Assembly: GCF_964204865.1 (NCBI RefSeq) | Contig: NC_135253.1 | Location: 22,666,001 to 22,730,000, forward strand | DNA from: Styela clava | Taxonomy: Eukaryota > Chordata > Ascidiacea > Stolidobranchia > Styelidae | Direction of reading: 5' to 3' | Length of the DNA: 64,000 nt | In this document: positions 41,828-52,640 of the stretch, in pieces | Numbering within the stretch: the first letter of the stretch is position 1 | Layout: each line of letters opens with the position of its first letter | Made by a program: the position numbers and the translations under genes | Notes under the pieces: model-generated | Database searches by the model: none | What the model saw: only the letters and a program-made list of their open reading frames with translations | Told to the model about the DNA's origin: nothing

Positions 41828-41899
41828 TAGCAGAGGATGGTTTCGATCCATCGACCTCTGGGTTATGGGCCTAGCACGCTTCCGCTGCGCCACTCTGCT
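41828..41899 (-). tRNA. tRNA-iMet-CAT: tRNA-iMet(CAT), G29 changed to A
   Basis: Loop is CCCATAA (C33, as in vertebrates) but 29-41 is mismatched. Confidence 0.5.
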
Positions 41900-42288
41900 G
41901 CTTGCATAATGCAACTTCCTCTTCTGATAATAAATAAACAAGATTTTATTAAAGAACTTAAGTTTTTCATCTTTGTTTTCATAGGTGTTTTGAAAATGAC
42001 TTCGAAATTTAAATTCGTCCTTCAAAGTTTAAACTAAAAAGTCGGTTAATTCGAAGGAAAGCTCCGATGCTGTGAGCAGAATTCGAACTTGGGTTATAAC
42101 GGCCATAACATGAGGTACTAACCACTATACGATCAAAGCATTTTGACGATAATGATGATTTCAATTCATCAAACTCTGGGTTATGGGCCCAGAACGTTTC
42201 CGCTTCGCCACTCTGCTACTCGGAATACGGAGTTGTCCTTCAAAACGTGGAGTTGCAAAAAAAAACGCAATGAAAACTAAATTACCGA

Positions 42289-42360
42289 TGCTGTGACCAG
42301 GATTCGAACCTGGGTTATCACGGCCACAACGTGAGGTACTAACCACTATACGATCACAGC
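42289..42360 (-). tRNA. tRNA-His-GTG: tRNA-His(GTG)
   Basis: Consensus, joined to a class B iMet, so this unit is an A/B recombinant. Confidence 0.92.
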
Positions 42361-42364
42361 GTTC

Positions 42365-42436
42365 TAACAAGGGATGGTTTCGATTCATCGACCTCTGGGT
42401 TATGAGACCAGTACGATTCCTCTGCGCCACTCTGCT
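42365..42436 (-). pseudogene. class B iMet pseudogene
   Basis: Class B lesions. Confidence 0.75.
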
Positions 42437-42830
42437 ACTCGCAGAATGCAACTTCCTTTTCTAATTATAAATAAACAAAATTTTAATTCAGAACTTCAGT
42501 TTTTCACCTTTGTTTTCATATGTATTTTTAAAATGACTGAAATATTGTCTGACAAATTCGTCCTACAAAATTTAAACTGAAAAGTCGGGTAATTCAAAGG
42601 AAAACTCCGATGCTGTGAGCAGAATTCGAACTTGGGTTATAACGGCCATAACATGAGGTACTAACCACTATACGATCAAAGCATTTTGACGCAGATGATG
42701 ATTTCAATTCATCAAACTCTGGGTCAAGGGCCCAGAACTTTTCCGCTTTGCCACTCTGCTACTCGGAAGACGGATCTGTCCTTCAAATCGTGGAGTTTCA
42801 AAAAAACAGCAATGAAATTTACATTACCGG

Positions 42831-42978
42831 TGCTGCGACCAGGATTCGAAACTGGGTTATCACGGCCACAACGCGAGGTACTAACCACAATACGATCGTA
42901 GCGCCTTAGCAGAGGATGGTTTCAATCCATCGACCTCTGGGTTATGGGCCCAGAACGTTTCCGCTTCGCCACTCTGCT
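42831..42978 (-). pseudogene. class C dimer with chimeric iMet
   Basis: His (42831-42902) class C with extra changes. iMet (42907-42978) joins a class C 3' half to a psi-iMet 5' half within the anticodon stem. Confidence 0.65.
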
Positions 42979-43047
42979 ACTCGGAATACGGAGTTGTCCT
43001 TCAAAACGTGGAGTTTCAAAAAAACGCAATGAAAATTAAATTACCGA

Positions 43048-43119
43048 TGCTGTGACCAGGATTCGAACCTGGGTTATCACGGCCACAACGTGAGGTACTA
43101 ACCCCTATACGAACACAGC
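43048..43119 (-). pseudogene. class D tRNA-His
   Basis: A7 to T and the AGGGGTTA D-loop. Confidence 0.5.
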
Positions 43120-43123
43120 GTCT

Positions 43124-43195
43124 TAGCAGAGGATGGTTTCGATCCATCGACCTCTGGGTTATGAGCCCAGCACGCTTCCGCTGCGCCACTCTGCT
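43124..43195 (-). tRNA. tRNA-iMet-CAT: tRNA-iMet(CAT)
   Basis: Consensus initiator. Confidence 0.92.
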
Positions 43196-43649
43196 GCTTG
43201 CATAACGCAGCTTCCTCTTCTAATAATAAATAAACAAGATTTTATTACAGAACTTAAGTTTTTCACCTTTGTTTTCATAGGTGTTTTGAAAATGACTTCG
43301 AAATTTAAATTCGTCCTTCAAAGTTTAAACTAAAAAGTCGGGTAATTCTGTCAGACTGAAATATTGTCTGACAAATTCGTCCTACAAAATTTAAACTGAA
43401 AAGTCGGGTAATTCAAAGGAAAGCTCCGATGCTGTGAGCAGAATTTGTACTTGGGGTATAACGGCCATAACATGAGGTACTAACCACTATACGATCAAAT
43501 CATCTTGGCGCAGATGATGATTTCAGTTCATCAAACTCTGGGTCATGGGCCCAGAACGTTTCCGCTTCGCCACTCTGCTACTCGGAATACAGAGTTGTCC
43601 TTCAAAACGTGGAGTTTCAAAAAAACAGCATTTAAAAGATAATTTCCGA

Positions 43650-43721
43650 TGCTGTGACCAGGATTCGAACCTGGGTTATCACGGCCACAACGAGAGGTAC
43701 CAACCACTATACGATCACAGC
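43650..43721 (-). tRNA. tRNA-His-GTG: tRNA-His(GTG), A29 changed to T
   Basis: Same variant as 40753. Confidence 0.6.
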
Positions 43722-43725
43722 GTTC

Positions 43726-43797
43726 TAACAAGGGATGGTTTCGATTCATCGACCTCTGGGTTATGAGACCAGTACGATTCCTCTGCGAAACTCTGCT
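43726..43797 (-). pseudogene. class B iMet pseudogene
   Basis: Class B lesions plus a D-stem change. Confidence 0.75.
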
Positions 43798-44191
43798 ACT
43801 CGCAGAATGCAACTTCCTTTTCTAATTATAAATAAACAAAATTTTAATTCAGAACTTCAGTTTTTCACCTTTGTTTTCATATGTATTTTTAAAATGACTG
43901 AAATATTGTCTGACAAATTCGTCCTACAAAATTTAAACTGAAAAGTCGGGTAATTCAAAGGAAAGCTCCGATGCTGTGAGCAGAATTCGAACTTTGGTTA
44001 TAACGGCCATAACATGAGGTACTAACCACTATACGATCAAAGCATTTTGACGCAGATGATGATTTCAATTCATCAAACTCTGGGTCATGGGCCCAGAACG
44101 TTTCCGCTTTGCCACTCTGCTACTCGGAAGACGGATCTGTCCTTCAAATCGTGGAGTTTCAAAAAAACAGCAATGAAAATTACATTACCGG

Positions 44192-44339
44192 TGCTGCGAC
44201 CAGGATTCGAAACTGGGTTATCACGGCCACAACGCGAGGTACTAACCACAATACGATCGCAGCGCCTTAGCAGAGGATGGTTTAAATCCATCGACTTCTG
44301 GGTTATGGGCCCAGAACGTTTCCGCTTCGCCACTCTGCT
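44192..44339 (-). pseudogene. class C dimer with chimeric iMet
   Basis: Relative of 42831-42978; the iMet T-loop is further changed. Confidence 0.65.
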
Positions 44340-44408
44340 ACTCGGAATACGGAGTTGTCCTTCAAAACGTGGAGTTTCAAAAAAACGCAATGAAAATTAA
44401 ATTACCGA

Positions 44409-44480
44409 TGCTGTGACCAGAATTCGAACCTGGGTTATCACGGCCACAACGTGAGGTACTAACCCCTATACGAACACAGC
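44409..44480 (-). pseudogene. class D tRNA-His
   Basis: Sister of 39247. Confidence 0.5.
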
Positions 44481-44484
44481 GTCT

Positions 44485-44556
44485 TAGCAGAGGATGGTTT
44501 CGATCCATCGACCTCTGGGTTATGAGACCAGCACGCTTCCGCTGCGCCACTCTGCT
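44485..44556 (-). tRNA. tRNA-iMet-CAT: tRNA-iMet(CAT), T31 variant
   Basis: G31 to T only. Confidence 0.6.
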
Positions 44557-44710
44557 ACTTACACAATGCAAATTACGCTTCTAATTATCAATCAAACTCT
44601 GGGTTATGAGCCCAGCACGTTTCCGCTTCGCCACTCTGCTACTCGGAATACGGAGTTGTCCTTCAAAACGTGGAGTTTCAAAAAAACAGCAATGAAAATT
44701 AAATTACCGA

Positions 44711-44782
44711 TGCTGTGACCAGGATTCGAACCTGGGTTATCACGGCCACAACGTGAGGTACTAACCCCTATACGAACACAGC
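44711..44782 (-). pseudogene. class D tRNA-His
   Basis: Sister of 39548. Confidence 0.5.
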
Positions 44783-44786
44783 GTCT

Positions 44787-44858
44787 TAGCAGAGGATGGT
44801 TTCGATCCATCGACCTCTGGGTTATGAGCCCAGCACGCTTCCGCTTCGCCACTCTGCT
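44787..44858 (-). tRNA. tRNA-iMet-CAT: tRNA-iMet(CAT), C13 changed to A
   Basis: Sister of 39624. Confidence 0.6.
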
Positions 44859-45313
44859 GCTTGCATAATGCAACTTCCTCTTCTAATAATAAATAAACAA
44901 GATTTTATTAGAGAACTTAAGTTTTTCATCTTTGTTTTCAAAGCTGTTTTGAAAATGACTTCGAAATTTAAATTCGTCCTTCAAAGTTTAAACTAAAAAG
45001 TCGGGTAATTCTGTCAGACTGAAATATTGTCTGACAAATTCGTCCTACAAAATTTAAACTGAAAATTCGGGTAATTCAAAGGAAAGATCCGATGCTGTGA
45101 GCAGAATTCGAACTTGGGTTATAACGGCCATAACATGAGGTACTAACCACTATACGATCAAAGCATCTTGACGCAGTCGATGATTTCAATTCATCAAACT
45201 CTGGGTCATGGTCCCAGAACGTTTCCGCTTCGCCACACTGCTACTCGGAAGACGGATCTGTCCTTCAAATCGTGGAGTTTCAAAAAAACAGCAATGAAAA
45301 TTTAAATTACCGA

Positions 45314-45385
45314 TGCTGTGACCAGGATTCGAACCTGGGTTATCACGGCCACAACGTGAGGTACTAACCACTATACGATCACAGC
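45314..45385 (-). tRNA. tRNA-His-GTG: tRNA-His(GTG)
   Basis: Consensus; sister of 40151. Confidence 0.92.
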
Positions 45386-45389
45386 GCCC

Positions 45390-45461
45390 TAGCAGAGGAT
45401 GGTTTCGATCCATCGACCTCTGGGTTATGAGCCCAGCACGCTTCCGCTGCGCCACTCTGCT
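45390..45461 (-). tRNA. tRNA-iMet-CAT: tRNA-iMet(CAT)
   Basis: Consensus initiator. Confidence 0.92.
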
Positions 45462-45915
45462 GCTTGCATAACGCAGCTTCCTCTTCTAATAATAAATAAA
45501 CAAGATTTTATTACAGAACTTAAGTTTTTCATCTTTGTTTTCATAGGTGTTTTGAAAATGACTTCGAAATTTAAATTCGTCCTTCAAAGTTTAAACTAAA
45601 AAGTCGGGTAATTCTGTCAGACTGAAATATTGTCTGACAAATTCGTCCTACAAAATTTAAACTGAAAAGTCGGGTAATTCAAAGGAAAGCTCCGATGCTG
45701 TGAGCAGAATTTGTACTTGGGGTATAACGGCCATAACATGAGGTACTAACCACTATACGATCAAATCATCTTGGCGCAGATGATGATTTCAATTCATCAA
45801 ACTCTGGGTCATGGGCCCAGAACGTTTCCGCTTCGCCACTCTGCTACTCGGAATACAGAGATGTCCTTCAAAACGTGGAGTTTCAAAAAAACAGCATTTA
45901 AAAGATAATTTCCGA

Positions 45916-45987
45916 TGCTGTGACCAGGATTCGAACCTGGGTTATCACGGCCACAACGAGAGGTACCAACCACTATACGATCACAGC
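45916..45987 (-). tRNA. tRNA-His-GTG: tRNA-His(GTG), A29 changed to T
   Basis: Sister of 40753. Confidence 0.6.
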
Positions 45988-45991
45988 GTTC

Positions 45992-46063
45992 TAACAAGGG
46001 ATGGTTTCGATTCATCGACCTCTCGGTTATGAGACCAGCACGATTCGGCTGCGCCACTCTGCT
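45992..46063 (-). pseudogene. class B iMet pseudogene
   Basis: Sister of 40829. Confidence 0.75.
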
Positions 46064-46471
46064 ACTCGCGGAATGCAACTTCCTTTTCTAATAATAAATA
46101 AACAAGATTTCAATTCAGAACTTCAGTTTTTCACCTATGTTTTCATATGTATTTTTAAAATAACTGAAATATTTTCTGACAAATTCGTTCTACAAAATTT
46201 AAACTGAAAAGTCGGGTAATTCAAAGGAAAGCTCCGATGCTGTGAGCAGAATTTGAACTTGGGTTATAACAGCCATAACATGAGGTACTAACCACTATAC
46301 GATCAAAGTTTGACGCAGATGATGATTTCAATTCATCAAACTCTGGGTCATGGGCCCAGAACGTTTCCGCTTCGCCACTCTGCTACTCGGAATACGGAGT
46401 TGTCCTTCAAAATGTGGAATTTCAAAAAAAACGCAATAAAAATTAAATTATCGATGAAATTAAATTACCGA

Positions 46472-46543
46472 TGCTGTGACCAGGATTCGAACCTGGGTTA
46501 ACACGGCCACAACGTGAGGTACTAACCACTATACGATTACAGC
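46472..46543 (-). pseudogene. damaged tRNA-His
   Basis: G6 to A and A43 to T; sister of 41309. Confidence 0.5.
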
Positions 46544-46547
46544 GTTT

Positions 46548-46619
46548 TAGCAGAGGATGGTTTCGATCCATCGACCTCTGGGTTATGAGCCCAGCACGCT
46601 TCCGCTGCGCCACTCTGCT
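46548..46619 (-). tRNA. tRNA-iMet-CAT: tRNA-iMet(CAT)
   Basis: Consensus initiator. Confidence 0.92.
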
Positions 46620-46914
46620 AGTCACACAATGCAAATTCCGCTTCTAATATCGAGGTAAGTTACTAAGTCGGGTAATTCAAAGGAAAGCTCCGATGTTGTG
46701 AGCAGAATTCGTACTTGGGGTATAACGGCCATAACATGAAGTACTAATCACTATACGATCAAAGCATCTTGACGCAGACGATGATTTCAATTCATCAAAC
46801 TCTGGGTCATGGTCCCAGAACGTTTCCGCTTCGCCACTCTGCTACTCGGAAGACGGATCTGTCCTTCAAATCGTGGAGTTTCAAAAAAACAGCAATGAAA
46901 ATTTAAATTACCGA

Positions 46915-46986
46915 TGCTGTGACCAGGATTCGAACCTGGGTTATCACGGCCACAACGTGAGGTACTAACCACTATACGATCACAGC
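46915..46986 (-). tRNA. tRNA-His-GTG: tRNA-His(GTG)
   Basis: Consensus; sister of 41752. Confidence 0.92.
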
Positions 46987-46990
46987 GCCC

Positions 46991-47062
46991 TAGCAGAGGA
47001 TGGTTTCGATCCATCGACCTCTGGGTTATGGGCCTAGCACGCTTCCGCTGCGCCACTCTGCT
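46991..47062 (-). tRNA. tRNA-iMet-CAT: tRNA-iMet(CAT), G29 changed to A
   Basis: Sister of 41828. Confidence 0.5.
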
Positions 47063-47452
47063 GCTTGCATAATGCAACTTCCTCTTCTGATAATAAATAA
47101 ACAAGATTTTATTAAAGAACTTAAGTTTTTCATCTTTGTTTTCATAGGTGTTTTGAAAATGACTTCGAAATTTAAATTCGTCCTTCAAAGTTTAAACTAA
47201 AAAGTCGGTTAATTCGAAGGAAAGCTCCGATGCTGTGAGCAGAATTCGAACTTGGGTTATAACGGCCATAACATGAGGTACTAACCACTATACGATCAAA
47301 GCATTTTGACGATAATGATGATTTCAATTCATCAAACTCTGGGTTATGGGCCCAGAACGTTTCCGCTTCGCCACTCTGCTACTCGGAATACGGAGTTGTC
47401 CTTCAAAACGTGGAGTTGCAAAAAAAAAACGCAATGAAAACTAAATTACCGA

Positions 47453-47524
47453 TGCTGTGACCAGGATTCGAACCTGGGTTATCACGGCCACAACGTGAGG
47501 TACTAACCACTATACGATCACAGC
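47453..47524 (-). tRNA. tRNA-His-GTG: tRNA-His(GTG)
   Basis: Consensus. Here the second 5.16-kb copy diverges from the first: the partner is class A rather than class B. Confidence 0.92.
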
Positions 47525-47528
47525 GTTT

Positions 47529-47600
47529 TAGCAGAGGATGGTTTCGATCCATCGACCTCTGGGTTATGAGACCAGCAGGCTTCCGCTGCGCCACTCTGCT
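47529..47600 (-). pseudogene. iMet with T31 and D-stem change
   Basis: T31-C39 mismatch and G24 to C. Confidence 0.5.
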
Positions 47601-47753
47601 ACTTACACAATGCAAATTACGCTTCTAATTATCAATCAAATTCTGGGTTATGAGCCCAGCACGTTTCCGCTTCGCCACTCTGCTACTCGGAATACGGAGT
47701 TGTCCTTCAAAACGTGGAGTTTCAAAAAAACGCAATGAAAATTAAATTACCGA

Positions 47754-47825
47754 TGCTGTGACCAGGATTCGAACCTGGGTTATCACGGCCACAACGTGAG
47801 GTACTAACCCCTATACGAACACAGC
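47754..47825 (-). pseudogene. class D tRNA-His
   Basis: A7 to T and the AGGGGTTA D-loop. Confidence 0.5.
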
Positions 47826-47829
47826 GTCT

Positions 47830-47901
47830 TAGCAGAGGATGGTTTCGATCCATCGACCTCTGGGTTATGAGCCCAGCACGCTTCCGCTGCGCCACTCTGC
47901 T
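47830..47901 (-). tRNA. tRNA-iMet-CAT: tRNA-iMet(CAT)
   Basis: Consensus initiator. Confidence 0.92.
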
Positions 47902-48135
47902 GCTTGCATAATGCAACTTCCTCTTCTAATAATAAATAAACAAGATTTTATTAGATAACTTAAGTTTTTCATCTTTGTTTTCAAAGCTGTTTTGAAAATT
48001 ACTTCGAAATTTAAATTCGTCCTTCAAAGTTTAAACTAAAAAGTCGGATAATTCTGTCAGACTGAAATATTGTCTGACAAATTCGTCCTACAAAATTTAA
48101 ACTGAAAAGTCGGGTAATTCAAAGGAATGATCCGA

Positions 48136-48283
48136 TGCTGTGAGCAGAATTCGAACTTGGGTTATAACGGCCACAACGCGAGGTACTAACCACTATACGA
48201 TCGTAGCGCCTTAGCAGAGGATGGTTTCAATCCATCGACCTCTGGGTTATGAGCCCAGCACGCTTCCGCTGCGCCACTCTGCT
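48136..48283 (-). pseudogene. chimeric His with class C iMet
   Basis: His (48136-48207) joins a class C 5' half with GTG anticodon to a psi-His 3' half. iMet (48212-48283) has C56 to T. Confidence 0.65.
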
Positions 48284-48517
48284 GCTTGCATAATGCAACT
48301 TCCTCTTCTAATAATAAATAAACAAGATTTTATTAGAGAACTTAAGTTTTTCATCTTTGTTTTCAAAGCTGTTTTGAAAATGACTTCGAAATTTAAATTC
48401 GTCCTTCAAAGTTTAAACTAAAAAGTCGGGTAATTCTGTCAGACTGAAATATTGTCTGACAAATTCGTCCTACAAAATTTAAACTGAAAAGTCGGGTAAT
48501 TCAAAGGAAAGATCCGA

Positions 48518-48665
48518 TGCTGTGAGCAGAATTCGAACTTGGGTTATAACGGCCACAACGCGAGGTACTAACCACTATACGATCGCAGCGCCTTAGCAGA
48601 GGATGGTTTCAATCCATCGACCTCTGGGTTATGAGCCCAGCACGCTTCCGCTGCGCCACTCTGCT
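48518..48665 (-). pseudogene. chimeric His with class C iMet
   Basis: Next 382-bp unit; His 48518-48589, iMet 48594-48665. Confidence 0.65.
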
Positions 48666-48899
48666 GCTTGCATATTGCAACTTCCTCTTCTAATAATAAA
48701 TAAACAAGATTTTATTAGAGAACTTAAGTTTTTCATCTTTGTTTTCAAAGCTGTTTTGAAAATGACTTCGAAATTTAAATTCGTCCTTCAAAGTTTAAAC
48801 TAAAAAGTCGGGTAATTCTGTCAGACTGAAATATTGTCTGACAAATTCGTCCTACAAAATTTAAACTGAAAAGTCGGGTAATTCAAAGGAAAGATCCGA

Positions 48900-49049
48900 T
48901 GCTGTGAGCAGAATTCGAACTTGGGTTATAACGGCCACAACGCGAGGTACTAACCACTATACGATCGCAGCGCCTTAGCAGAGGATGGTTTCACAATCCA
49001 TCGACCTCTGGGTTATGAGCCCAGCACGCTTCCGCTGCGCCACTCTGCT
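48900..49049 (-). pseudogene. chimeric His with class C iMet (2-nt insertion)
   Basis: His 48900-48971; iMet 48976-49049 has two extra bases in the T-loop. Confidence 0.65.
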
Positions 49050-49985
49050 GCTTGCATAATGCAACTTCCTCTTCTAATAATAAATAAATAAGATTTTATT
49101 AGAGAACTTAAGTTTTTCATCTTTGTTTTCATAGGTGTTTTGAAAATGACTTCGAAATTTAAATTCGTCCTTCAAAGTTTAAACTAAAAAGTCGGTTAAT
49201 TCAAAGGAAAGCTCCGATGCTGTGAGCAGAATTCGAACTTGGGTTATAACAGCCATAACATGAGGTACTAACCACTATACGATCAAAGCATTTTGACGAT
49301 AATGATGATTTCAATTCATCAAACTCTGGGTTATGGGCCCAGAACGTTTCCGCTTCGCCACTCTGCTGCTTGCATAATGCAACTTCCTCTTCTAATAATA
49401 AATAAACAAGATTTTATTAGAGAACTTAAGTTTTTCATCTTTGTTTTCAAAGCTGTTTTGAAAATGACTTCGAAATTTAAATTCGTCCTTCAAAGTTTAA
49501 ACTAAAAAGTCGGATAATTCTGTCAGACTGAAATATTGTCTGACAAATTCGTCCTACAAAATTTAAACTGAAAAGTCGGGTAATTCAAAGGAAAGCTCCG
49601 ATGCTGTGAGCAGAATTCGAACTTGGGTTATAACGGCCATAACATGAGGTACTAACCACTATACGATCAAAGCATTTTGACGATGATGATGATTTCAATT
49701 CATCAAACTCTGGGTTATGAGCCCAGCACGCTTCCGCTGCGCCACTCTGCTGCTTGCATATTGCAACTTCCTCTTCTAATAATAAATAAACAAGATTTTA
49801 TTAGAGAACTTAAGTTTTTCATCTTTGTTTTCAAAGCTGTTTTGAAAATGACTTCGAAATTTAAATTCGTCCTTCAAAGTTTAAACTAAAAAGTCGGGTA
49901 ATTCTGTCAGACTGAAATATTGTCTGACAAATTCGTCCTACAAAATTTAAACTGAAAAGTCGGGTAATTCAAAGGAAAGATCCGA

Positions 49986-50133
49986 TGCTGTGAGCAGAAT
50001 TCGAACTTGGGTTATAACGGCCACAACGCGAGGTACTAACCACTATACGATCGCAGCGCCTTAGCAGAGGATGGTTTCAATCCATCGACCTCTGGGTTAT
50101 GAGCCCAGCACGCTTCCGCTGCGCCACTCTGCT
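49986..50133 (-). pseudogene. chimeric His with class C iMet
   Basis: His 49986-50057, iMet 50062-50133. Confidence 0.65.
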
Positions 50134-50906
50134 GCTTGCATAATGCAACTTCCTCTTCTAATAATAAATAAACAAGATTTTATTAGAGAACTTAAGTTTT
50201 TCATCTTTGTTTTCATAGGTGTTTTGAAAATGACTTCGAAATTTAAATTCGTCCTTCAAAGTTTAAACTAAAAAGTCGGTTAATTCAAAGGAAAGCTCCG
50301 ATGCTGTGAGCAGAATTCGAACTTGGGTTATAACAGCCATAACATGAGGTACTAACCACTATACGATCAAAGCATTTTGACGATAATGATGATTTCAATT
50401 CATCAAACTCTGGGTTATGGGCCCAGAACGTTTCCGCTTCGCCACTCTGCTGCTTGCATAATGCAACTTCCTCTTCTAATAATAAATAAACAAGATTTTA
50501 TTAGAGAACTTAAGTTTTTCATCTTTGTTTTCAAAGCTGTTTTGAAAATGACTTCGAAATTTAAATTCGTCCTTCAAAGTTTAAACTAAAAAGTCGGATA
50601 ATTCTGTCAGACTGAAATATTGTCTGACAAATTCGTCCTACAAAATTTAAACTGAAAAGTCGGGTAATTCAAAGGAAAGCTCCGATGCTGTGAGCAGAAT
50701 TCGAACTTGGGTTATAACGGCCATAACATGAGGTACTAACCACTATACGATCAAAGCATCTTGACGCAGACGATGATTTCAATTCATCAAACTCTGGGTC
50801 ATGGTCCCAGAACGTTTCCGCTTCGCCACTCTGCTACTCGGAAGACGGATCTGTCCTTCAAATCGTGGAGTTTCAAAAAAACAGCAATGAAAATTTAAAT
50901 TACCGA

Positions 50907-50978
50907 TGCTGTGACCAGGATTCGAACCTGGGTTATCACGGCCACAACGTGAGGTACTAACCACTATACGATCACAGC
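50907..50978 (-). tRNA. tRNA-His-GTG: tRNA-His(GTG)
   Basis: Consensus; partner of the TAT-anticodon initiator. Confidence 0.92.
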
Positions 50979-50982
50979 GCCC

Positions 50983-51054
50983 TAGCAGAGGATGGTTTCG
51001 ATCCATCGACCTCTGGGTTATAAGCCCAGCACGCTTCCGCTGCGCCACTCTGCT
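50983..51054 (-). tRNA. initiator-type tRNA with TAT anticodon
   Basis: Consensus initiator body and promoter boxes, with the anticodon at 51020-51022 changed from CAT to TAT, which would read AUA, a near-cognate start. The sister copies at 40227 and 45390 have CAT, so the change is recent. Charging and use are unknown. Confidence 0.78.
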
Positions 51055-51508
51055 GCTTGCATAACGCAGCTTCCTCTTCTAATAATAAATAAACAAGATT
51101 TTATTACAGAACTTAAGTTTTTCAACTTTGTTTTCATAGGTGTTTTGAAAATGACTTCGAAATTTAAATTCGTCCTTCAAAGTTTAAACTAAAAAGTCGG
51201 GTAATTCTGTCAGACTGAAATATTGTCTGACAAATTCGTCCTAAAAAATTCAAACTGAAAAGTCGGGTAATTCAAAGGAAAGCTCCGATGCTGTGAGCAG
51301 AATTTGTACTTGGGGTATAACGGCCATAACATGAGGTACTAACCACTATACGATCAAATCATCTTGGCGCAGATGATGATTTCAATTCATCAAACTCTGG
51401 GTCATGGGCCCAGAACGTTTCCGCTTCGCCACTCTGCTACTCGGAGTACAGAGATGTCCTTCAAAACGTGGAGTTTCAAAAAAACAGCATTTAAAAGATA
51501 ATTTCCGA

Positions 51509-51580
51509 TGCTGTGACCAGGATTCGAACCTGGGTTATCACGGCCACAACGAGAGGTACCAACCACTATACGATCACAGC
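51509..51580 (-). tRNA. tRNA-His-GTG: tRNA-His(GTG), A29 changed to T
   Basis: Sister of 40753 and 45916. Confidence 0.6.
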
Positions 51581-51584
51581 GTTC

Positions 51585-51656
51585 TAACAAGGGATGGTTT
51601 CGATTCATCGACCTCTGGGTTATGAGACCAGCACGATTCGGCCTCGCCACTCTGCT
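51585..51656 (-). pseudogene. class B iMet pseudogene
   Basis: Class B lesions; the D-loop is further altered. Confidence 0.75.
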
Positions 51657-52064
51657 ACTCGCGGAATGCAACTTCCTTTTCTAATAATAAATAAACAAGA
51701 TTTTAATTCAGAACTTCAGTTTTTCACCTATGTTTTCATATGTATTTTTAAAATAACTGAAATATTTTCTGACAAATTCGTTCTACAAAATTTAAACTGA
51801 AAAGTCGGGTAATTCAAAGGAAAGCTCCGATGCTGTGAGCAGAATTTGAACTTGGGTTATAACAGCCATAACATGAGGTACTAACCACTATACGATCAAA
51901 GTTTGACGCAGATGATGATTTCAATTCATCAAACTCTGGGTCATGGGCCCAGAACGTTTCCGCTTCGCCACTCTGCTACTCGGAATACGGAGTTGTCCTT
52001 CAAAATGTGGAATTTCAAAAAAAACGCAATAAAAATTAAATTACCGATGAAATTAAATTACCGA

Positions 52065-52136
52065 TGCTGTGACCAGGATTCGAACCTGGGTTATCACGGC
52101 CACAACGTGAGGTACTAACCACTATACGATCACAGC
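52065..52136 (-). tRNA. tRNA-His-GTG: tRNA-His(GTG)
   Basis: Consensus; unlike its sisters at 41309 and 46472 it lacks the G6 and A43 lesions. Confidence 0.92.
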
Positions 52137-52140
52137 GTTT

Positions 52141-52212
52141 TAGCAGAGGATGGTTTCGATCCATCGACCTCTGGGTTATGAGCCCAGCACGCTTCCGCTG
52201 CGCCACTCTGCT
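52141..52212 (-). tRNA. tRNA-iMet-CAT: tRNA-iMet(CAT)
   Basis: Consensus initiator; last tRNA gene before the LTR element. Confidence 0.92.
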
Positions 52213-52315
52213 AGTCACACAATGCAAATTCCGCTTCTAATATCGGGGTAAGTTACTAAGTCGGGTAATTCAAAGGAAAGCTCCGATGTTGTGAGCAGAA
52301 TTCGTACTTGGGGTA

Positions 52316-52625
52316 TGTAATGAATGAGAAATATAGTACCTAGATATAAGGCTTTATTCAACTTAAATTTAAAGCACTCTTGGAATGAATCTAAAATAAT
52401 ATAACACAAGCAAATGTTATTAAACAAGAAAACAAATACGTATCGAATTGCTGATGCTAACAGTAAGCGGCTCAATAGTTAAATGAATATAGTTGAAAGA
52501 ATTAACACACTACATCTACAGCACAGCAATGATTGGTGTCTGATTTAAAACGCTACAGCAATCATCGCTTGACTGCAGCTGTATAAACAAATAGATACAT
52601 TGGGTTGCATTTCCAAGTTATCACA
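52316..52625 (-). repeat. 3' LTR of gypsy element
   Basis: 310 bp, TG...CA on both strands. It contains AATAAA (minus strand, 52353-52358), the likely poly(A) signal. Confidence 0.93.
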
Positions 52626-52640
52626 TTCACCGCCACTTTA
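52626..52640 (-). promoter_or_regulatory. possible polypurine tract
   Basis: TAAAGTGGCGGTGAA on the minus strand abuts the 3' LTR and overlaps the Pol stop codon. It is purine-rich but interrupted, so the call rests mainly on position. Confidence 0.5.

Larger units (their letters stand above)
39130..42260 (-). repeat. 5.16-kb higher-order repeat, copy 1
   Basis: Dimers from 39247 to 42360 match those from 44409 onward at offsets of 5,162-5,163 bp. They share rare features such as the GATGAAATTAAATTACC duplication (about 41290) and the CGAGGTAAGTTACTAAG junction (41489 and 46652). Confidence 0.85.
44292..47423 (-). repeat. 5.16-kb higher-order repeat, copy 2
   Basis: Near-identical to 39130-42260; only a handful of point differences are visible. 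Confidence 0.85.
48036..50650 (-). repeat. 382-bp short units without intact His
   Basis: Compact units starting at 382-bp steps (dimers at 48136, 48518, 48900), then a 1,084-bp duplication (49200-50280 related to 50284 onward). Each unit holds a class C-type iMet or a psi-iMet next to a chimeric His. No normal His is present for about 3 kb. Confidence 0.8.
10275..52315 (-). repeat. tRNA iMet-His tandem array, block 2
   Basis: The largest uninterrupted part of the array. The left part (to about 14.1 kb) has many damaged dimers. From about 15 kb the 535-536-bp class A unit dominates. 27.3-28.8 kb shows 515-bp units, 32.4-39 kb alternates intact dimers with class C dimers, and 48.0-50.6 kb consists of 382-bp units without any normal His. 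All genes point the same way. Regions between the listed genes are AT-rich spacer or decayed dimer. Confidence 0.93.
50707..52315 (-). repeat. partial third copy of the 5.16-kb repeat
   Basis: Matches 45114-46722 at an offset of 5,593 bp. It is cut at 52315 by the LTR element; the related sequence ACTAATCACTATACGATC resumes after it near 56670. Confidence 0.8.

Noticed and set aside
52311-52315. Target site duplication for the gypsy element
   Set aside because: Left flank GGGTA and right flank TAACA do not match beyond a shared TA.
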